Below, piece after piece: positions 43,510 to 53,550 of a DNA stretch of 64,000 nt. The DNA is taken from the NCBI GenBank assembly GCA_009746045.1, contig RPFO01000219.1:1022501-1086500 (forward strand), in the 5' to 3' direction. Both the position numbers and the translations under genes were made by a program. Source of the DNA: Mesostigma viride (lineage: Eukaryota; Streptophyta; Mesostigmatophyceae; Mesostigmatales; Mesostigmataceae). Each line of letters starts with the position of its first letter. Within the stretch, counting starts at the first letter, position 1. The notes under the pieces were generated by a model. That model saw only the letters and a program-made list of their open reading frames with translations. It did not search any database and was not told the origin of the DNA.

Positions 43510-45454
43510 CATGTACGTAGACGGGCCATGATGACCCCATGGGAGCCTGAATCCTCATCATTAATTACATAAATGCCATCCATGTATGTACACGGGCAAT
43601 GATGACACCATGGGAGCCTGAATCCTCATCATTTACTATTCCTTGACATCCATGTACGTAGGCCAGCCATGGAGACACCATGGGAGCCTGAATCCTCATC
43701 ATTAATTACATAAATGCCATCCATGTACGTACACGGGCAATGATGACACCATGGGAGCCTGAATCCTCACCATTATTTACATAAATGCCATCCATGTACG
43801 TACACGGGCAATGATGACACCATGGGAGCCTGAATCCTCATCATTAATTACATAAATGCCATCCATGTACGTAGACGGGCCATGATGACCCCATGGGAGC
43901 CTGAATCCTCATCATTATTTACATAAATGCCATCCATGTACGTAGGCCAGCCATGATGACACTATGGGAGCCTGAATCCTCATCATTATTTACATAAATG
44001 CCATCCAGGTACGTACACGGGCAATGATGACACCATGGGAGCCTGAATCCTCATCATTAAATACATAAATGCCATCCATGTACGTAGACGGGCCATGATG
44101 ACACCATGGGAGCCTGAATCCTCATCATTAATTACATAAATGCCATCCATGTACGTAGACGGGCGATGATGACACCATGGGAGCCTGCATGAGTCCTCAT
44201 CATTTTTTTTATGAGACATCCATGTACGTAGACGGGCCATGATGACACCATGGGAGCCTGAATCCTCATCATTTTTTACATAAATGCCATCCATGTACGT
44301 AGACGGGCCATGATGACACCATGGGAGCCTGAATCCTCATCATTAATTACATACATGCCATCCATGTACGTACACGGGCCATGATGACACCATGGGAGCC
44401 TGAATCCTCATCATTTACTATTCCTTGACATCCATGTACGTAGGCCAGCCATGGAGACACCATGGAAGCCTGAATCCTCCTCATTAATTACATAAATGCC
44501 AACCATGTACGTAGACAAGCCATGATGACACCATGGGAGCCTGAATCCTCGTCATTAAGTACATAAATGCCATCCATGTACGTACACGGGCAATGATGAC
44601 ACCATGGGAGCCTGAATCCTTATCATTATTTACATAAATGCCATCCATGTACGTACACGGGCAATGATGACACCATGGGAGCCTGAATCCTCATCATTAA
44701 TTACATACATGCCATCCATGGACGTACACGGGCAATGATGACACCATGGGAGCCTGAATCCTCATCATTATTTACATAAATGCCATCCATGTACGTAGAC
44801 GGGCCATGATGACACCATGGGAGCCTGAGTCCTCATCATTAATTAAATAAATGCCATCCATGTACGTAGACGGGCCATGATGACACCATGGGAGCCTGAG
44901 TCCTCATCATTTTTTTTATGAGACATCCATGTACGTAGACGGGCCATGATGACACCATGGGAGCCTGAATCCTCATCATTAATTACATAAATGCCATCCA
45001 TGTACGTAGACGGGCCATGATGACCCCATGGGAGCCTGAATCCTCATCATTAATTACATACATGCCATCCATGTACGTAGGCCAGCCATGATGACACCAT
45101 GGGAGCCTGCATCATCATCATTTACTATTCCTTGACATCCATGTACGTAGACGGGCCATGATGACACCATGGGAGCCTGAATCCTCATGATTTTTTTTTC
45201 TTTGACATCCATGTGTACACGTAGGCCAGCCATGATGACACCAGTGGAGCCTGAATCCTCATCATGAATTACATAAATGCCATTCATGTACGTACACGGA
45301 CAATGATGACACCATGGGAGCCTGAATCCTCATCATTAATTACATACATGCCATCCATGTACGTACACGGGCCATGATGACACCATGGGAGCCTGAATCC
45401 TCATCATTTACTATTCCTTGACATCCATGTACGTAGCCCAGCCATGGAGACACC
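43510..45454 (+). repeat. Satellite array, right part
   Basis: Continuation of the same satellite after the LTR element, in the same orientation. It stops within a unit at GAGACACCAT, where the truncated LINE begins. Some blocks match units left of the LTR element closely (43.99-44.30 kb resembles 33.3-33.6 kb). Confidence 0.95.
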
Positions 45455-46337
45455 ATTAATTAATTAATTAATAGACACGTGACTGCGTCACGTGAGCATA
45501 AGTCCTCAGTGGGAGGGGAACATGGGATGGAATGGATGGTATAAGCTATCTAGGTCCTAGTTACAGGGGTGTGGGCACCGCGGCCCGAATCGCTATGAAT
45601 GCCATACTTGGTCACACGCGGAGCCCCCACAGGCTTGGGGGTGGTCTCCTTCATCACTACTTGCCATCTATCCTTGCGCACCATCTGCCTCCATATTACA
45701 GACAAACCAGGAGGCTGCCCGGGGGTGAGCCCGTCACGTCTAGTGTAGCACATGTCCATGCCGAGTCTATCACGAAAAGTCCACGGGTGGCGGCCCTGCC
45801 GCGCGCGGCCGGGGGCACGCCAGGTGAGGACATATCGCCCAGGCTGGGCGGGCTTGGTGCCAGCTAGTCTATCTGATGTATCTACCTGATCTGTGCGGGC
45901 CAGGTGCCCGGCTAGGCCCAGGCGCCTGTGCCTAATAATGTGGGAAACATAGGGCAAATCAGCGTACAAATCCTCATTACTAATGTGCAAACCAAAGGGG
46001 ATGTTAAGGGCCTTGCGCAGCATCTTGGTGACGGCGCCGTCGAGTCGTTGCTCCAGCTCCTGCATCAGTGTCCACGTCTCGGCGCCGTAGGTCAGGATCG
46101 TCAGAATGACGACCTTGAAGAGGTCACGCTTGACGATCCGGGGTAGGGCGGGGTTGCTCCACCAGCGGCGGTGGTCATGGAGGTGCGCCCACGCCATGCC
46201 GATCCGTGTCGTCATGTCGTCCTCGCAGTCAGGAAGCCAACTGCCGAGCAGCTTGAAGCGGCCTGAAGTAGGGTAGTTGACCTCGGCATCGTCTAAGAGG
46301 CGGAGTGTGGGTGGGGGCCCTGCCATGCCGAGGGCCA
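45455..46337 (-). mobile_element. 5'-truncated copy of the APE LINE
   Basis: The minus strand encodes the last 262 residues of the LINE ORF2 at 12899-16531 with no amino-acid difference. The same 3' UTR and a TTAA-type tail follow at 45455-45472. Truncation at the 5' side is the usual outcome of incomplete target-primed reverse transcription. Near-identity shows that the family moved recently. The RT catalytic motif is outside this copy, so it is dead on arrival. Confidence 0.93.
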
Positions 46338-46589
46338 TGGTGTCATCATGGCTTGTCTACGTACATGGTTGGCATTTATGTAATTAATGAGGAGGATTCA
46401 GGCTCCCATGGTGTCTCCATGGCTGGCCTACGTACATGGATGTCAAGGAATAGTACATGATGAGGATTCAGGCTCCCATGGTGTCATCATTGCCCGTGTA
46501 CGTACATGGATGGCATTTATGTAAATAATGATGAGGATTCAGGCTCCCATGGTGTCATCATTGCCCGTGTACGTACATGGATGGCATTC
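46338..46589 (-). repeat. Satellite, inverted orientation
   Basis: About 3.5 satellite units, but as the reverse complement of the arrays to the left. The array resumes at the same point of the unit (CCAT/ATGG) where the left array stops. It ends at CATGGATGGCATT, where the viral-like block begins. Confidence 0.9.
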
Positions 46590-46998
46590 CAGCAACTGCG
46601 TGAGTGACCCCCTCTTTTCCCCCTGTTCCCCCCTGCGTTGCCCCCCCGTTCCGCGCCGAGTGCTTGGGGCCCCCGCAGCGTGTCCCCCCCGTTCCGCGCC
46701 GAGTGCTTGTCTGTTTCCCTGTTCCCCCGCGCGCGAGTCCGTGATCGAGAGTACGAGTGTGCGAGTGTGTGAGTACGTCGGCAAGTCCGCTGTCGGTGTG
46801 CGTGCGTTTATGGTCGCGCTAAAATAATCTCGTGGTTCGGCATATGAGTGTCGCGCCATGATGCATCCGGGTTGGTTGTCCGAGGCGCGTCTGATGTGCG
46901 AGTTCGTGGGCGCGTGCGTGCAGCCGTCGTCGCCGGTCATGCCGCTATGTGTATGGGGGTGATAGTGTGCGGGGTGGCGCGTTAATTTTCCCACGCGC
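46590..46998. other. Junction spacer with duplicated GC-rich block
   Basis: A block (CGTTCCGCGCCGAGTGCTTG) occurs twice, near 46650 and 46690. No gene was recognised. This is the boundary between satellite and viral-like block. Confidence 0.5.
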
Positions 46999-46999
46999 G

Positions 47000-47005
47000 T
47001 ATAAA
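47000..47005 (+). promoter_or_regulatory. TATA-like box
   Basis: TATAAA lies ten bases before the ATG at 47015. Comparable TATA-like words precede other genes of this block. Confidence 0.35.
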
Positions 47006-47014
47006 GAGCACGAG

Positions 47015-47860
47015 ATGCCTCAATGCAGACACGTCACCCGCACGGGCCGCTGCCGAAACAGGCCCGCCGCCGGGTCGCTTTGTCACCGCCACCGTCACGC
47101 GCCGGCCCGGCCGCACGCCGTGAGGATGCACGTGGACACCATCGAGTGGGACCCGAGCACGGCGTACTACCAACCGGGCGACGTGGACGAGTACGGGAGA
47201 CCGATCGAGTTCAATTCGCCCACATACGAAAATTACTATCCCGCAGAGGTCCACAATCGTTACGAGAGGCCCGTTGTTGAGGACGGCGATCCAGACGTCC
47301 CCTCCACGATTCCCGGGATCCGGGCGAGCAGGAGGGATAGAGGCAGGTACGCCGATTTCACCGATTCCATCAACGTCGGCAGCCGGAGAAGGGCCGCCGA
47401 CCGCCTCACGCCGCAAATGGTCATCAACCGATACTTCAACACGCGCCCCGGGGTCTTGAGCTTGCGGCGACCAGTGAACGCCCCTCCCCGACAGCCGGCT
47501 GCTGGCAGGACCAGACCTCGCGATCAGGACCCCGTTTCTGGGGCGGACCCGTTCAATCCCATAGCGGTGGAAGACAGCCCGCAGGGGCTCCCGAGCTTGC
47601 GGCAACCAGTGAACGCCCCTCCCCGACATGCCAGGACCAGCCCTCGCGATCCGGACCCCTTTTCTGGGGCGGACCCGTTCAATCCCATAGCGGTGGAAGA
47701 CAGCCCGCAGGCGGCCGGCACCCTCCCCGGATCCGCCTCCCCGGGGCCCACGCCTACGTACTATCATGGGAGCGATCCCGAGGATCTCGAGGAGACCGAA
47801 TCGCCTCTTTACATTCACCCCCCCGAGCGACAGCCTGCGCGGCGGAGACGCAGGCGGTAG
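47015..47860 (+). CDS. Cys/His-tag protein with internal repeat, 281 aa
   Basis: The start MPQCRHVTRTGRC is chosen over an upstream in-frame ATG because it follows a TATA-like box and begins with the motif shared by three other genes here. The N-terminus (residues 4-28) has the spacing C, T..G.C, then C..H, like the short zinc-binding motif of DUF5763-type proteins. Residues from about 150 hold two copies of a 42-residue unit containing GADPFNPIAVEDSPQ. The C-terminus is acidic, then ends in a run of arginines. Its 3' end overlaps the convergent HNH gene by 46 bases. Function unknown; the motif suggests nucleic-acid or protein binding. Confidence 0.7.
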   Translation: MPQCRHVTRTGRCRNRPAAGSLCHRHRHAPARPHAVRMHVDTIEWDPSTAYYQPGDVDEYGRPIEFNSPTYENYYPAEVHNRYERPVVEDGDPDVPSTIPGIRASRRDRGRYADFTDSINVGSRRRAADRLTPQMVINRYFNTRPGVLSLRRPVNAPPRQPAAGRTRPRDQDPVSGADPFNPIAVEDSPQGLPSLRQPVNAPPRHARTSPRDPDPFSGADPFNPIAVEDSPQAAGTLPGSASPGPTPTYYHGSDPEDLEETESPLYIHPPERQPARRRRRR

Positions 47861-48522
47861 AGGCGCAGTCCGTCGCGCAGGCGCTTTGCGTGGTTGCAGG
47901 CGAAGCACAGCAGGGCCGCGTTCCGCCCGCAGTAGCTCCTGTCGGCCGGGTCGCGCCTGTCGAGCGAGGGGCGGTCCCCCTTCCTGGCGCGGGGTCCGAT
48001 GTCCAGCGGCTTGCGACACAGGGCGCACCGCGGTCGGCGCAGGAGCGAGCGGTAGAGCGCCGTGACGTGCGCGGTGCCCAGACACGGCCTGGCCCCGTCG
48101 GCCCGCATGCGCGCGTTGGCGTTCCTGGCCATCTTCTCTGCGCGCGCCCACGCGGCGGGGCGCACGCCCGTCGGCCTGCGGATGGGCGGGGGGCGTATGC
48201 CGGAGTCTGCCTTCACGGGCCTGGGCAGGCCGCACCTGCGCGCCCTGTCCCTGGCCTCCACCAGCTCGTCGAAGAGGGGGGCGAGGGGCAGGCGGGCGCA
48301 GGGCCAGCAGGTCCACGCGCCGGGGCGGCCGAACACGGCCGAGCGGTCTCGCAGGGAGATGGGGCTGGCGCACCTGCTGCACCTGCCCGTCCAGGCCCGG
48401 GCGGCCCGGGCGAGGGGCACGGGGCGGAAGGTCCGTCCGGCGCTCGCGGCCACGTAGGCGCTCTGGTCGTTGTACTTGCGCACGAGCTCTTCCATGGTGT
48501 GCTGGCGTCTGTCACGTTCCAT
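47815..48522 (-). CDS. HNH-type endonuclease-like protein, 235 aa
   Basis: ATG at 48522 (MERDRRQHT). An N-terminal CxxC...CxxC pair (CSRCASP, CWPCARL) may bind zinc. The C-terminal domain (residues 166-215) reads CALCRKPLD, then SLDRRDP, then a Tyr/Asn pair and CFACNHAK. This matches the HNH-like family with a Ser-Leu-Asp-Arg core seen in phages and giant viruses. The usual first His is replaced by Asp-Arg, as in that subfamily. Such proteins are often homing or restriction-type nucleases. It faces the upstream Cys/His-tag gene tail to tail. Confidence 0.7.
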   Translation of the reverse strand: MERDRRQHTMEELVRKYNDQSAYVAASAGRTFRPVPLARAARAWTGRCSRCASPISLRDRSAVFGRPGAWTCWPCARLPLAPLFDELVEARDRARRCGLPRPVKADSGIRPPPIRRPTGVRPAAWARAEKMARNANARMRADGARPCLGTAHVTALYRSLLRRPRCALCRKPLDIGPRARKGDRPSLDRRDPADRSYCGRNAALLCFACNHAKRLRDGLRLYRLRLRRAGCRSGG

Positions 48523-48551
48523 ACATCAGTATGATGAGGTTATAGTATCGA

Positions 48552-49091
48552 TCACCTCCTCACGCTGCTGCCCTTAGTCCTGACCTTGCCCCTGCGGATT
48601 CCGCGTGGAGCGCCCGCCTCGTGCAGGCGGTACCTGACACGCGGCAGCTCTGGGAACCTCGTTTGGGGCCCAACCAGAGCCATGCCCCCCGCCTGGTACC
48701 CGTAGGTGTCTTCTTCGGGCGGAGGAAGTTTGAACGGGCCAGCCGGCCCCCACGAGTGGATCATTTCCGCCATGCGGTCATTCGCATCCTGCGCGGTCAA
48801 CGGCGGCGGCGGCAGTGGCGCGTAGGGTGGGAAGACCCCCGCCGTTCTCGACTGCATCCCCCTGAGGAACGTCTGCGGAGGGGGCATCACCGGGGCGCCG
48901 CCCTGGGGGGAGGCCGGACGAGGCCTGCGCCGATTCGGCGCGCTGACCGCTTCCTCGCCCCGTTCCCAGGTGTTCTGGGCCTCGGTGCTGGACGCGCGCA
49001 CCCTGTGCGCGGCGCACCGACCATGGCAGGCACCTGAGGCGGGGCGGCGGCACCTGAGGCCCTTGGATGTGAGAGAAGTGCACTTAGTCAT
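48552..49091 (-). CDS. Cys/His-tag protein, 179 aa
   Basis: ATG at 49091. The first 30 residues (MTKCTSLTSKGLRC ... CHGRCAAH) carry the same C, T..G..C, C..H spacing as the proteins at 47015, 55317 and 58044. The rest is proline-rich and low in predicted structure, with a basic C-terminus. No other domain was recognised. The shared N-terminal tag with otherwise unrelated bodies suggests a common localisation or binding module. Confidence 0.65.
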   Translation of the reverse strand: MTKCTSLTSKGLRCRRPASGACHGRCAAHRVRASSTEAQNTWERGEEAVSAPNRRRPRPASPQGGAPVMPPPQTFLRGMQSRTAGVFPPYAPLPPPPLTAQDANDRMAEMIHSWGPAGPFKLPPPEEDTYGYQAGGMALVGPQTRFPELPRVRYRLHEAGAPRGIRRGKVRTKGSSVRR

Positions 49092-49129
49092 GCGAGCGAG
49101 TCATGCACGATACGCAGAGATATTTGTGT

Positions 49130-49687
49130 TCATTCCTCCCCGAGGGCGTCGATGAAGCGGGCGATCGCGTCCTGGGGCACGACCTTGTAGCCCCTGGCCT
49201 TCATGTAGTCCCTCCTCTGCTTGTAGTTGCGGACGAAGTCGGGGTAGTTGGAGGGTATGCTCGCGAGGTTGGCCACGCGGGGGATGTCGATGTCCCTGGG
49301 GTCCGCGACCTCGCGCACGTGCCTGCGCAGGTCGTCGGCGCGCGTGACGTACTTGTCCACCTCGCGCAGGAGCAGGCGGCGGTAGGCGGCGGGGTGGTCC
49401 TCGAGGCGGATGAAGAACTTGTGGTTCGCCCTGGGGGGCGCGTGCAGGCCGACGAACACGAGCGGGCGGTCTCGCTCCCTGTCCCTGACGAGCTCTCGTA
49501 TCATGCGGTTCACGAGGGCTCGCTTGTTGACGGCCCTCTGCCCGTCTCGCTTCCTCTCGTCGGCTATGTCGTCGGCCTTGGCCCACAGGTCGTCCGTGTC
49601 CACGCACTTGGCCTTGATCCTGAGCATGGAGCAGAGGAAGGTCTTGCCCGATCCCGGCACGCCCTCCACGTGCACGATCGCCGACAT
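49130..49687 (-). CDS. P-loop NTPase/kinase-like protein, 185 aa
   Basis: The start is the ATG at 49687, giving MSAIVHVEGVPGSGKT with a Walker A motif at residues 9-16. A longer upstream frame runs through the divergent neighbour and is rejected. The DTDD motif near residue 30 could be the acceptor-binding or Mg-binding acidic site of a nucleoside or polynucleotide kinase-like fold. The chain ends with an Arg/Lys-rich helical region and DAIARFIDALGEE. Small P-loop kinases of this kind occur in giant viruses. It shares a 78-base intergenic region with the divergent gene at 49766, which contains a GTATAT word. Confidence 0.7.
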   Translation of the reverse strand: MSAIVHVEGVPGSGKTFLCSMLRIKAKCVDTDDLWAKADDIADERKRDGQRAVNKRALVNRMIRELVRDRERDRPLVFVGLHAPPRANHKFFIRLEDHPAAYRRLLLREVDKYVTRADDLRRHVREVADPRDIDIPRVANLASIPSNYPDFVRNYKQRRDYMKARGYKVVPQDAIARFIDALGEE

Positions 49688-49765
49688 GGGCCGCTCGTAT
49701 ATGACGTACGGCACACAAAATTTGATGGTCCGGGCGAGTTTTTTTTCGCGTGCTGCTATTTGAAG

Positions 49766-50050
49766 ATGGCGCGCAAGGGGATCAACCGGGCGGCCGAGAG
49801 GGCGGCGCTGGAGGAATACTTCTACATGAAGCGCTGGCTGGAGGAGACCACCCGCTGGTTCATCGCCGTGGGTCTCAGGCGCCGGGTGTCGCTGTCGGAC
49901 GCGCGCGCCCGTTTCGAGAGCGAGGCGGCCCGGATCTGGGCGCGGGTGGGGGTCAGAGATTGGCCGGGGCACGTGCAAGATATCATGGCGGGGATCCTGG
50001 CCAGAAGCGCCGTGCGGGTGAAAAGGTCACTCCCAAAAAGTAGCAAATGA
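49766..50050 (+). CDS. Small basic helical protein, 94 aa
   Basis: ATG at 49766 (MARKGINRAAERAALEE). Strongly basic and predicted helical, with aromatic residues at FYMKRWLEETTRWF. No family was recognised. It is divergent from the P-loop gene and could share its promoter. A small DNA-binding or virion role is possible but not shown. Confidence 0.55.
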   Translation: MARKGINRAAERAALEEYFYMKRWLEETTRWFIAVGLRRRVSLSDARARFESEAARIWARVGVRDWPGHVQDIMAGILARSAVRVKRSLPKSSK

Positions 50051-50110
50051 TCCATCCGGCTTAGTAAACATATATTCGCGGAATATAAAAACACACGCCC
50101 CTATTGTAAC

Positions 50111-50508
50111 ATGGCGGCAAAGAAAACGCGCACCCCACGACGCGCACACCGCTCACGAGCCGCTGCAGTGCTGACGCCGGCCATGGAGCATAATTACAAC
50201 GCGGCATCGGGGATGCTGGCGTATCGTTTCGGCGGGGCGTTGGAGGCATTGGCGAAGGCGAAGGTGTCGGCGAAGGGCGATGCCCCCCTGATCAGTACAG
50301 GAGAGATCTCAGGGAGGCCAATGCGGTGGAGCGGAACCTGCAGCGGGCGTGGCTCGTGGCTATGGATAAACTGCGCCGACTGAGAGAACGAGGCGCGGGC
50401 ATCCTTTATAGAGGGCCGGACGCCATCGTCGATTGGGTCATGAGAGCCGCCAAGACCGTCGTCACGCCTGGTAGGCGGGGACTCGCGGGTAAGCGTAAAC
50501 GTTTCTGA
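50111..50508 (+). CDS. Basic protein with one apparent frameshift
   Basis: ATG at 50111 (MAAKKTRTPRRAHRSR) gives a Lys/Arg/Ala-rich N-terminus. The frame changes at the six-C run at 50284-50289; one added C continues it into RRDLREANAVERNLQRAW and on to TGA at 50508 (KRKRF end). The result is about 132 residues with basic ends. A TATA-like AATATAAAA lies about 25 bases upstream. Function unknown; the composition resembles nucleic-acid-binding virion proteins. Confidence 0.55.
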
Positions 50509-50543
50509 TTAAAAAAGATCGGTTAGCTGTATACGCGATACGG

Positions 50544-50615
50544 ATGCCTGTCGGCAGATGCACCGGGTGCAAGGCCAAGAAGTTTTTCTCGTTCGGGAAG
50601 GCCAAGTGCAAGTGA
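50544..50615 (+). CDS. 23-aa peptide with CKAKK...AKCK motif
   Basis: A very short frame, MPVGRCTGCKAKKFFSFGKA then KCK and TGA. It is nearly the same as the C-terminal tail of the next protein (RCKAKKIFSIGFAKCK, 51120-51170). It has its own TATA-like GTATAC word upstream. The match argues that it is a real coding unit or the remnant of a duplicated gene end. Confidence 0.45.
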   Translation: MPVGRCTGCKAKKFFSFGKAKCK

Positions 50616-50654
50616 TCGATATCGGTTTTATAGCTGCGTCTATGGTAGTGCGAC

Positions 50655-51173
50655 ATGCGCGCGTATCTGATCGTGACCCTGATACTGGTACTCACCCTCA
50701 GCCTGTGGCTGGGCCTGCGCGATGCCTCCAAGCCCGACCCGCTGCTGACCGCGCGGCTGCCCGAGTACGAGTCCGTGCCGCTCTACCGGTCGGAGGCGAT
50801 CGAGGCGCTTCTGGAGACGGGCCTGAGCGCGCCCCCTCCCGCGCTGCCGGTGGCGGCGGCGGCGGGCGGCGAGGACAAGGGCCGCAGGCGGAGGAGGGCC
50901 AAGGCGGTGCTGAGGACGGCGCTGGTGGAGGGGCAGAAGGCGGCGTACATCGCGTCCAACCCTCTGCTGTCGATAGCCGACGGCGTGTCTAGCGTGCTGG
51001 GGCTGATGGGGCCGGGGGGCAAGAAGCTGGCCAAGGTGGTGGGCAAACCGGTGAACTTCGCGCTGAAACACAATCCTATCGGCGCGTTCTTCGGCGCGAT
51101 ATTCAACAAGAAACTGAGCGCGCGGTGCAAGGCCAAGAAGATATTCTCGATTGGTTTCGCCAAGTGCAAGTAG
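50655..51173 (+). CDS. Membrane-anchored protein with CKAKK tail, 172 aa
   Basis: ATG at 50655. Residues 3-21 (AYLIVTLILVLTLSLWLGL) form a clear N-terminal transmembrane segment or signal anchor. A basic linker (KGRRRRRAK) follows, then a Gly/Ala-rich amphipathic region (VSSVLGLMGPGGKKLAKVV). The C-terminus is the Cys-containing tail RCKAKKIFSIGFAKCK shared with the 23-residue peptide just upstream. It could be a virion membrane protein. No family was recognised. Confidence 0.6.
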   Translation: MRAYLIVTLILVLTLSLWLGLRDASKPDPLLTARLPEYESVPLYRSEAIEALLETGLSAPPPALPVAAAAGGEDKGRRRRRAKAVLRTALVEGQKAAYIASNPLLSIADGVSSVLGLMGPGGKKLAKVVGKPVNFALKHNPIGAFFGAIFNKKLSARCKAKKIFSIGFAKCK

Positions 51174-51261
51174 TCATAGGCACCTAACCAGAATAACGTC
51201 CTTATGAGGTGCGCTTATACTACGCCAACAATTTTGTGTTGCAATACCAATACCAGCGCCG

Positions 51262-52206
51262 ATGGCCTGCGCCGTGTACTTGGAAGCTAAGGAGGGGACG
51301 CCTCCATCTGAAGATATCTTTTGTGGACAGATTCGCAGGACACCTGATGGGCGCGTGGCAGCCGCCGACATCGTGAAGTGTATCATTTATTTGAGAGAGG
51401 ACGGGACTTATGCCAGGGAGGCGCTGGGTAACGCCAACCTCACCCTGAAGAGGCTCAGTGACAAACAATGTCTTGCAGCCAGCAATACAAATAACATGTA
51501 CACTTTCCCGGGGCGCAATCAACGGCCTACGAGGGTCATGACAGAGGAGGAAGTATACGAGTTGATCATGCTCCTGCCCGGGGCTCGGGCTACGGCCTTT
51601 CGAAGGAACACCTCGAAGTTACTGAAGCACTATTTTCACGCGACGGAAGAGCTGATATCGGAGCTGTTAGGCCGCTACGAAGCACTCCATGGGCGTGAGT
51701 ACCAGCCCCCCCCTTGCGCGGTCGCAGAGGAGCCTAGAATCAAACAGTGCGAGTCCGTCAAGGCAGCGGCCGCGGAGATATCCAACACACCCCGCGCTCA
51801 AGTTGATGGCAAGGTATATGCCAAGGTGTTCGGCATCCAGAACAAGTCCATTATGAATATGACCGCGGACGAGTTCAGGCATGTCCAGAACATGAAGAAA
51901 GGGGACCTAGTTAGAGACATGTGGACGGAGGAGATGAACAGTGGGGCCTTCTTCATGAACTGCGTATTCCGGGCGGCAGTGGCAGGCGGTGAGGACCCCG
52001 TGGCCGCCATGGAGAGAATTTCTCGGACAATGACCCCCACATTTAGGGGAGTGGGGCTGCACGACCAGGCAAGCACAAAACGCCCAAGAGAATTCCTGGT
52101 CCATAACAAGGAAATGAGGGAGAGCCGTCACGCCTCTCATTCCACCCTGGAGGTGCCCAGTCAGCACAGCTTGAAGCGTGTGTTGACGACTAATGGCGAT
52201 CCCTGA
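51262..52206 (+). CDS. Bro-N/KilA-like protein, 314 aa
   Basis: ATG at 51262. Residues about 10-130 resemble a Bro-N/KilA-type DNA-binding domain: FCGQIRRTPDGRVAAADIVK, then FPGRNQRPTRVM and LLPGARATAFRR. A paralogue at 63063-63956 shares these blocks and also EPRIK-CES-K. The C-terminal half is helical with Met-rich segments. Bro-type proteins of large DNA viruses bind DNA and are often multicopy. The assignment rests on motif similarity and the paralogue pair. Confidence 0.65.
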   Translation: MACAVYLEAKEGTPPSEDIFCGQIRRTPDGRVAAADIVKCIIYLREDGTYAREALGNANLTLKRLSDKQCLAASNTNNMYTFPGRNQRPTRVMTEEEVYELIMLLPGARATAFRRNTSKLLKHYFHATEELISELLGRYEALHGREYQPPPCAVAEEPRIKQCESVKAAAAEISNTPRAQVDGKVYAKVFGIQNKSIMNMTADEFRHVQNMKKGDLVRDMWTEEMNSGAFFMNCVFRAAVAGGEDPVAAMERISRTMTPTFRGVGLHDQASTKRPREFLVHNKEMRESRHASHSTLEVPSQHSLKRVLTTNGDP

Positions 52207-52333
52207 CGCTGATGGCAAAAAAAATCATATTTGCGCGCGAATAAACGATTACATTCATTATACGAGGCTTTATTTATTTCCAGTTTGATTAATCAGATTG
52301 CCCTGAGAACAACAATAGACAAAACAGAGGATC

Positions 52334-53517
52334 TCAGCACAGAACGTCGGAGGCCAGCACGATCGGCCAGCGCTCCTTCCACTCGGCCAGGTCCGCGTCC
52401 CGGACGTCGAGACCGCGGCCGTGCACGCTCAACACCGCGTCCCCCGCCTGGCCCTCCCTCGGCGTGCGCCCGACCACGCGCACCGTCGCCTGGGGGCGCC
52501 CATCGGTGACGCGGACGCGGACGTCCTGCTGGGCGGGGCGGTGGGGGAGTCGTCCACCAGCAGGTCCACCGCCCCCCTCACGGCCGTCACGTCCCCTTCG
52601 CCGACCAGGAGGGGCCGGGTGTCCTCCGTGAAGCAGGTGCGGTCCTGCCAGTGCGCGTTGTACCCGTGCACCACCGGGTTGATGAGGTCGACGCCCCCCA
52701 CGTCCTGGTTGAAGTAGAAGGTCGACACGCTGTCGTGCGCCCCCATGACGACGGTGCCTCTCGCCGTCGCCATGAAAACGGCCGTGCCGCCTGCGCTCGC
52801 ACCTGCGACAGGGCATAGCGAAAGGTGCCCCCAGCGCGATGGTCTGGGCCCCGAGGAAGTCTATGCTGCCCCCGCACCTGGCCAGCGCCTGGGTCAGCGG
52901 TTGGCGGATCGCGGCGGGGGCCACCGCGTAGGCGAAGCTCGAGTTGGAGCGCAACACGAGGAGGAGTCGGCACGAGGGGAGCGAGACGCCCTCCGCCGCG
53001 CAGACCACCAGGCCGGCCAGGACGGCGTAGTCGAAGGAGAGCTCCCACCCATCCCTGCGCTTGGCCGCGTCGAGGAGGAAGATGACGACCCCCGGCACCT
53101 TCCGCACGAAGGCGGCGAGCCTCCTCCACTCGACCAGGTGGGGCATCAGGCCGCAGTCCTCCTCCCGCACAAAGTCGCTGGGGGCTCCAGCCGCGCGGCA
53201 TCGTACACTGTCACCCTGAGGACGGGCACGCCGGCGAAGGAGAGGTCCCCAGGGGTCAGCACCCGGTCCCTCCACACGCGGTGGACAAACCGCCGGTCGG
53301 CCTCGTCGGTGGCCCGCGCGTGGTGCTCCCTGTATGTGGGCCACAGGGCCTCCCAGGCCGCCTTGGAGGTGAGCATCATCAACATGCAGGCCTTCCGGTC
53401 CAGCCTGCACATGTTCTTGACGAATACCTCGAGCAGGTCATCGTCCAGGTCGTCCACCCACGGGATGAACGGGTCGACGGTCCTGCGTCCGGTGCTCGTG
53501 CGCAGGAATGCGGGCAT
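52334..53517 (-). CDS. F-box-like protein, split by apparent missing bases
   Basis: ATG at 53517 (MPAFLRTSTGRRT), end at 52334, about 395 residues. The frame changes four times; each change is repaired by one extra base in a run (C near 53190, G near 52830, T near 52778, C near 52550). Such a uniform pattern suggests sequencing error, so I list it as coding. Residues about 20-60 (DDLDDDLLEVFVKNM, then MLTSKAAWEALW) look like an F-box, which would recruit SCF ubiquitin ligase. The following domain (VVIFLLDAAKR, LLLVLRSNSSFAYA) is unidentified. F-box proteins are common in giant viruses and some poxviruses. Confidence 0.5.
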
Positions 53518-53550
53518 GGCGTGATAAAACGGCTTCTAGGTCACGCGCCC

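Noticed and set aside
49688-49978. Upstream extension of the P-loop protein by 97 residues
   Set aside because: It overlaps the divergent gene and its promoter; the ATG at 49687 places the Walker A motif at a normal distance.
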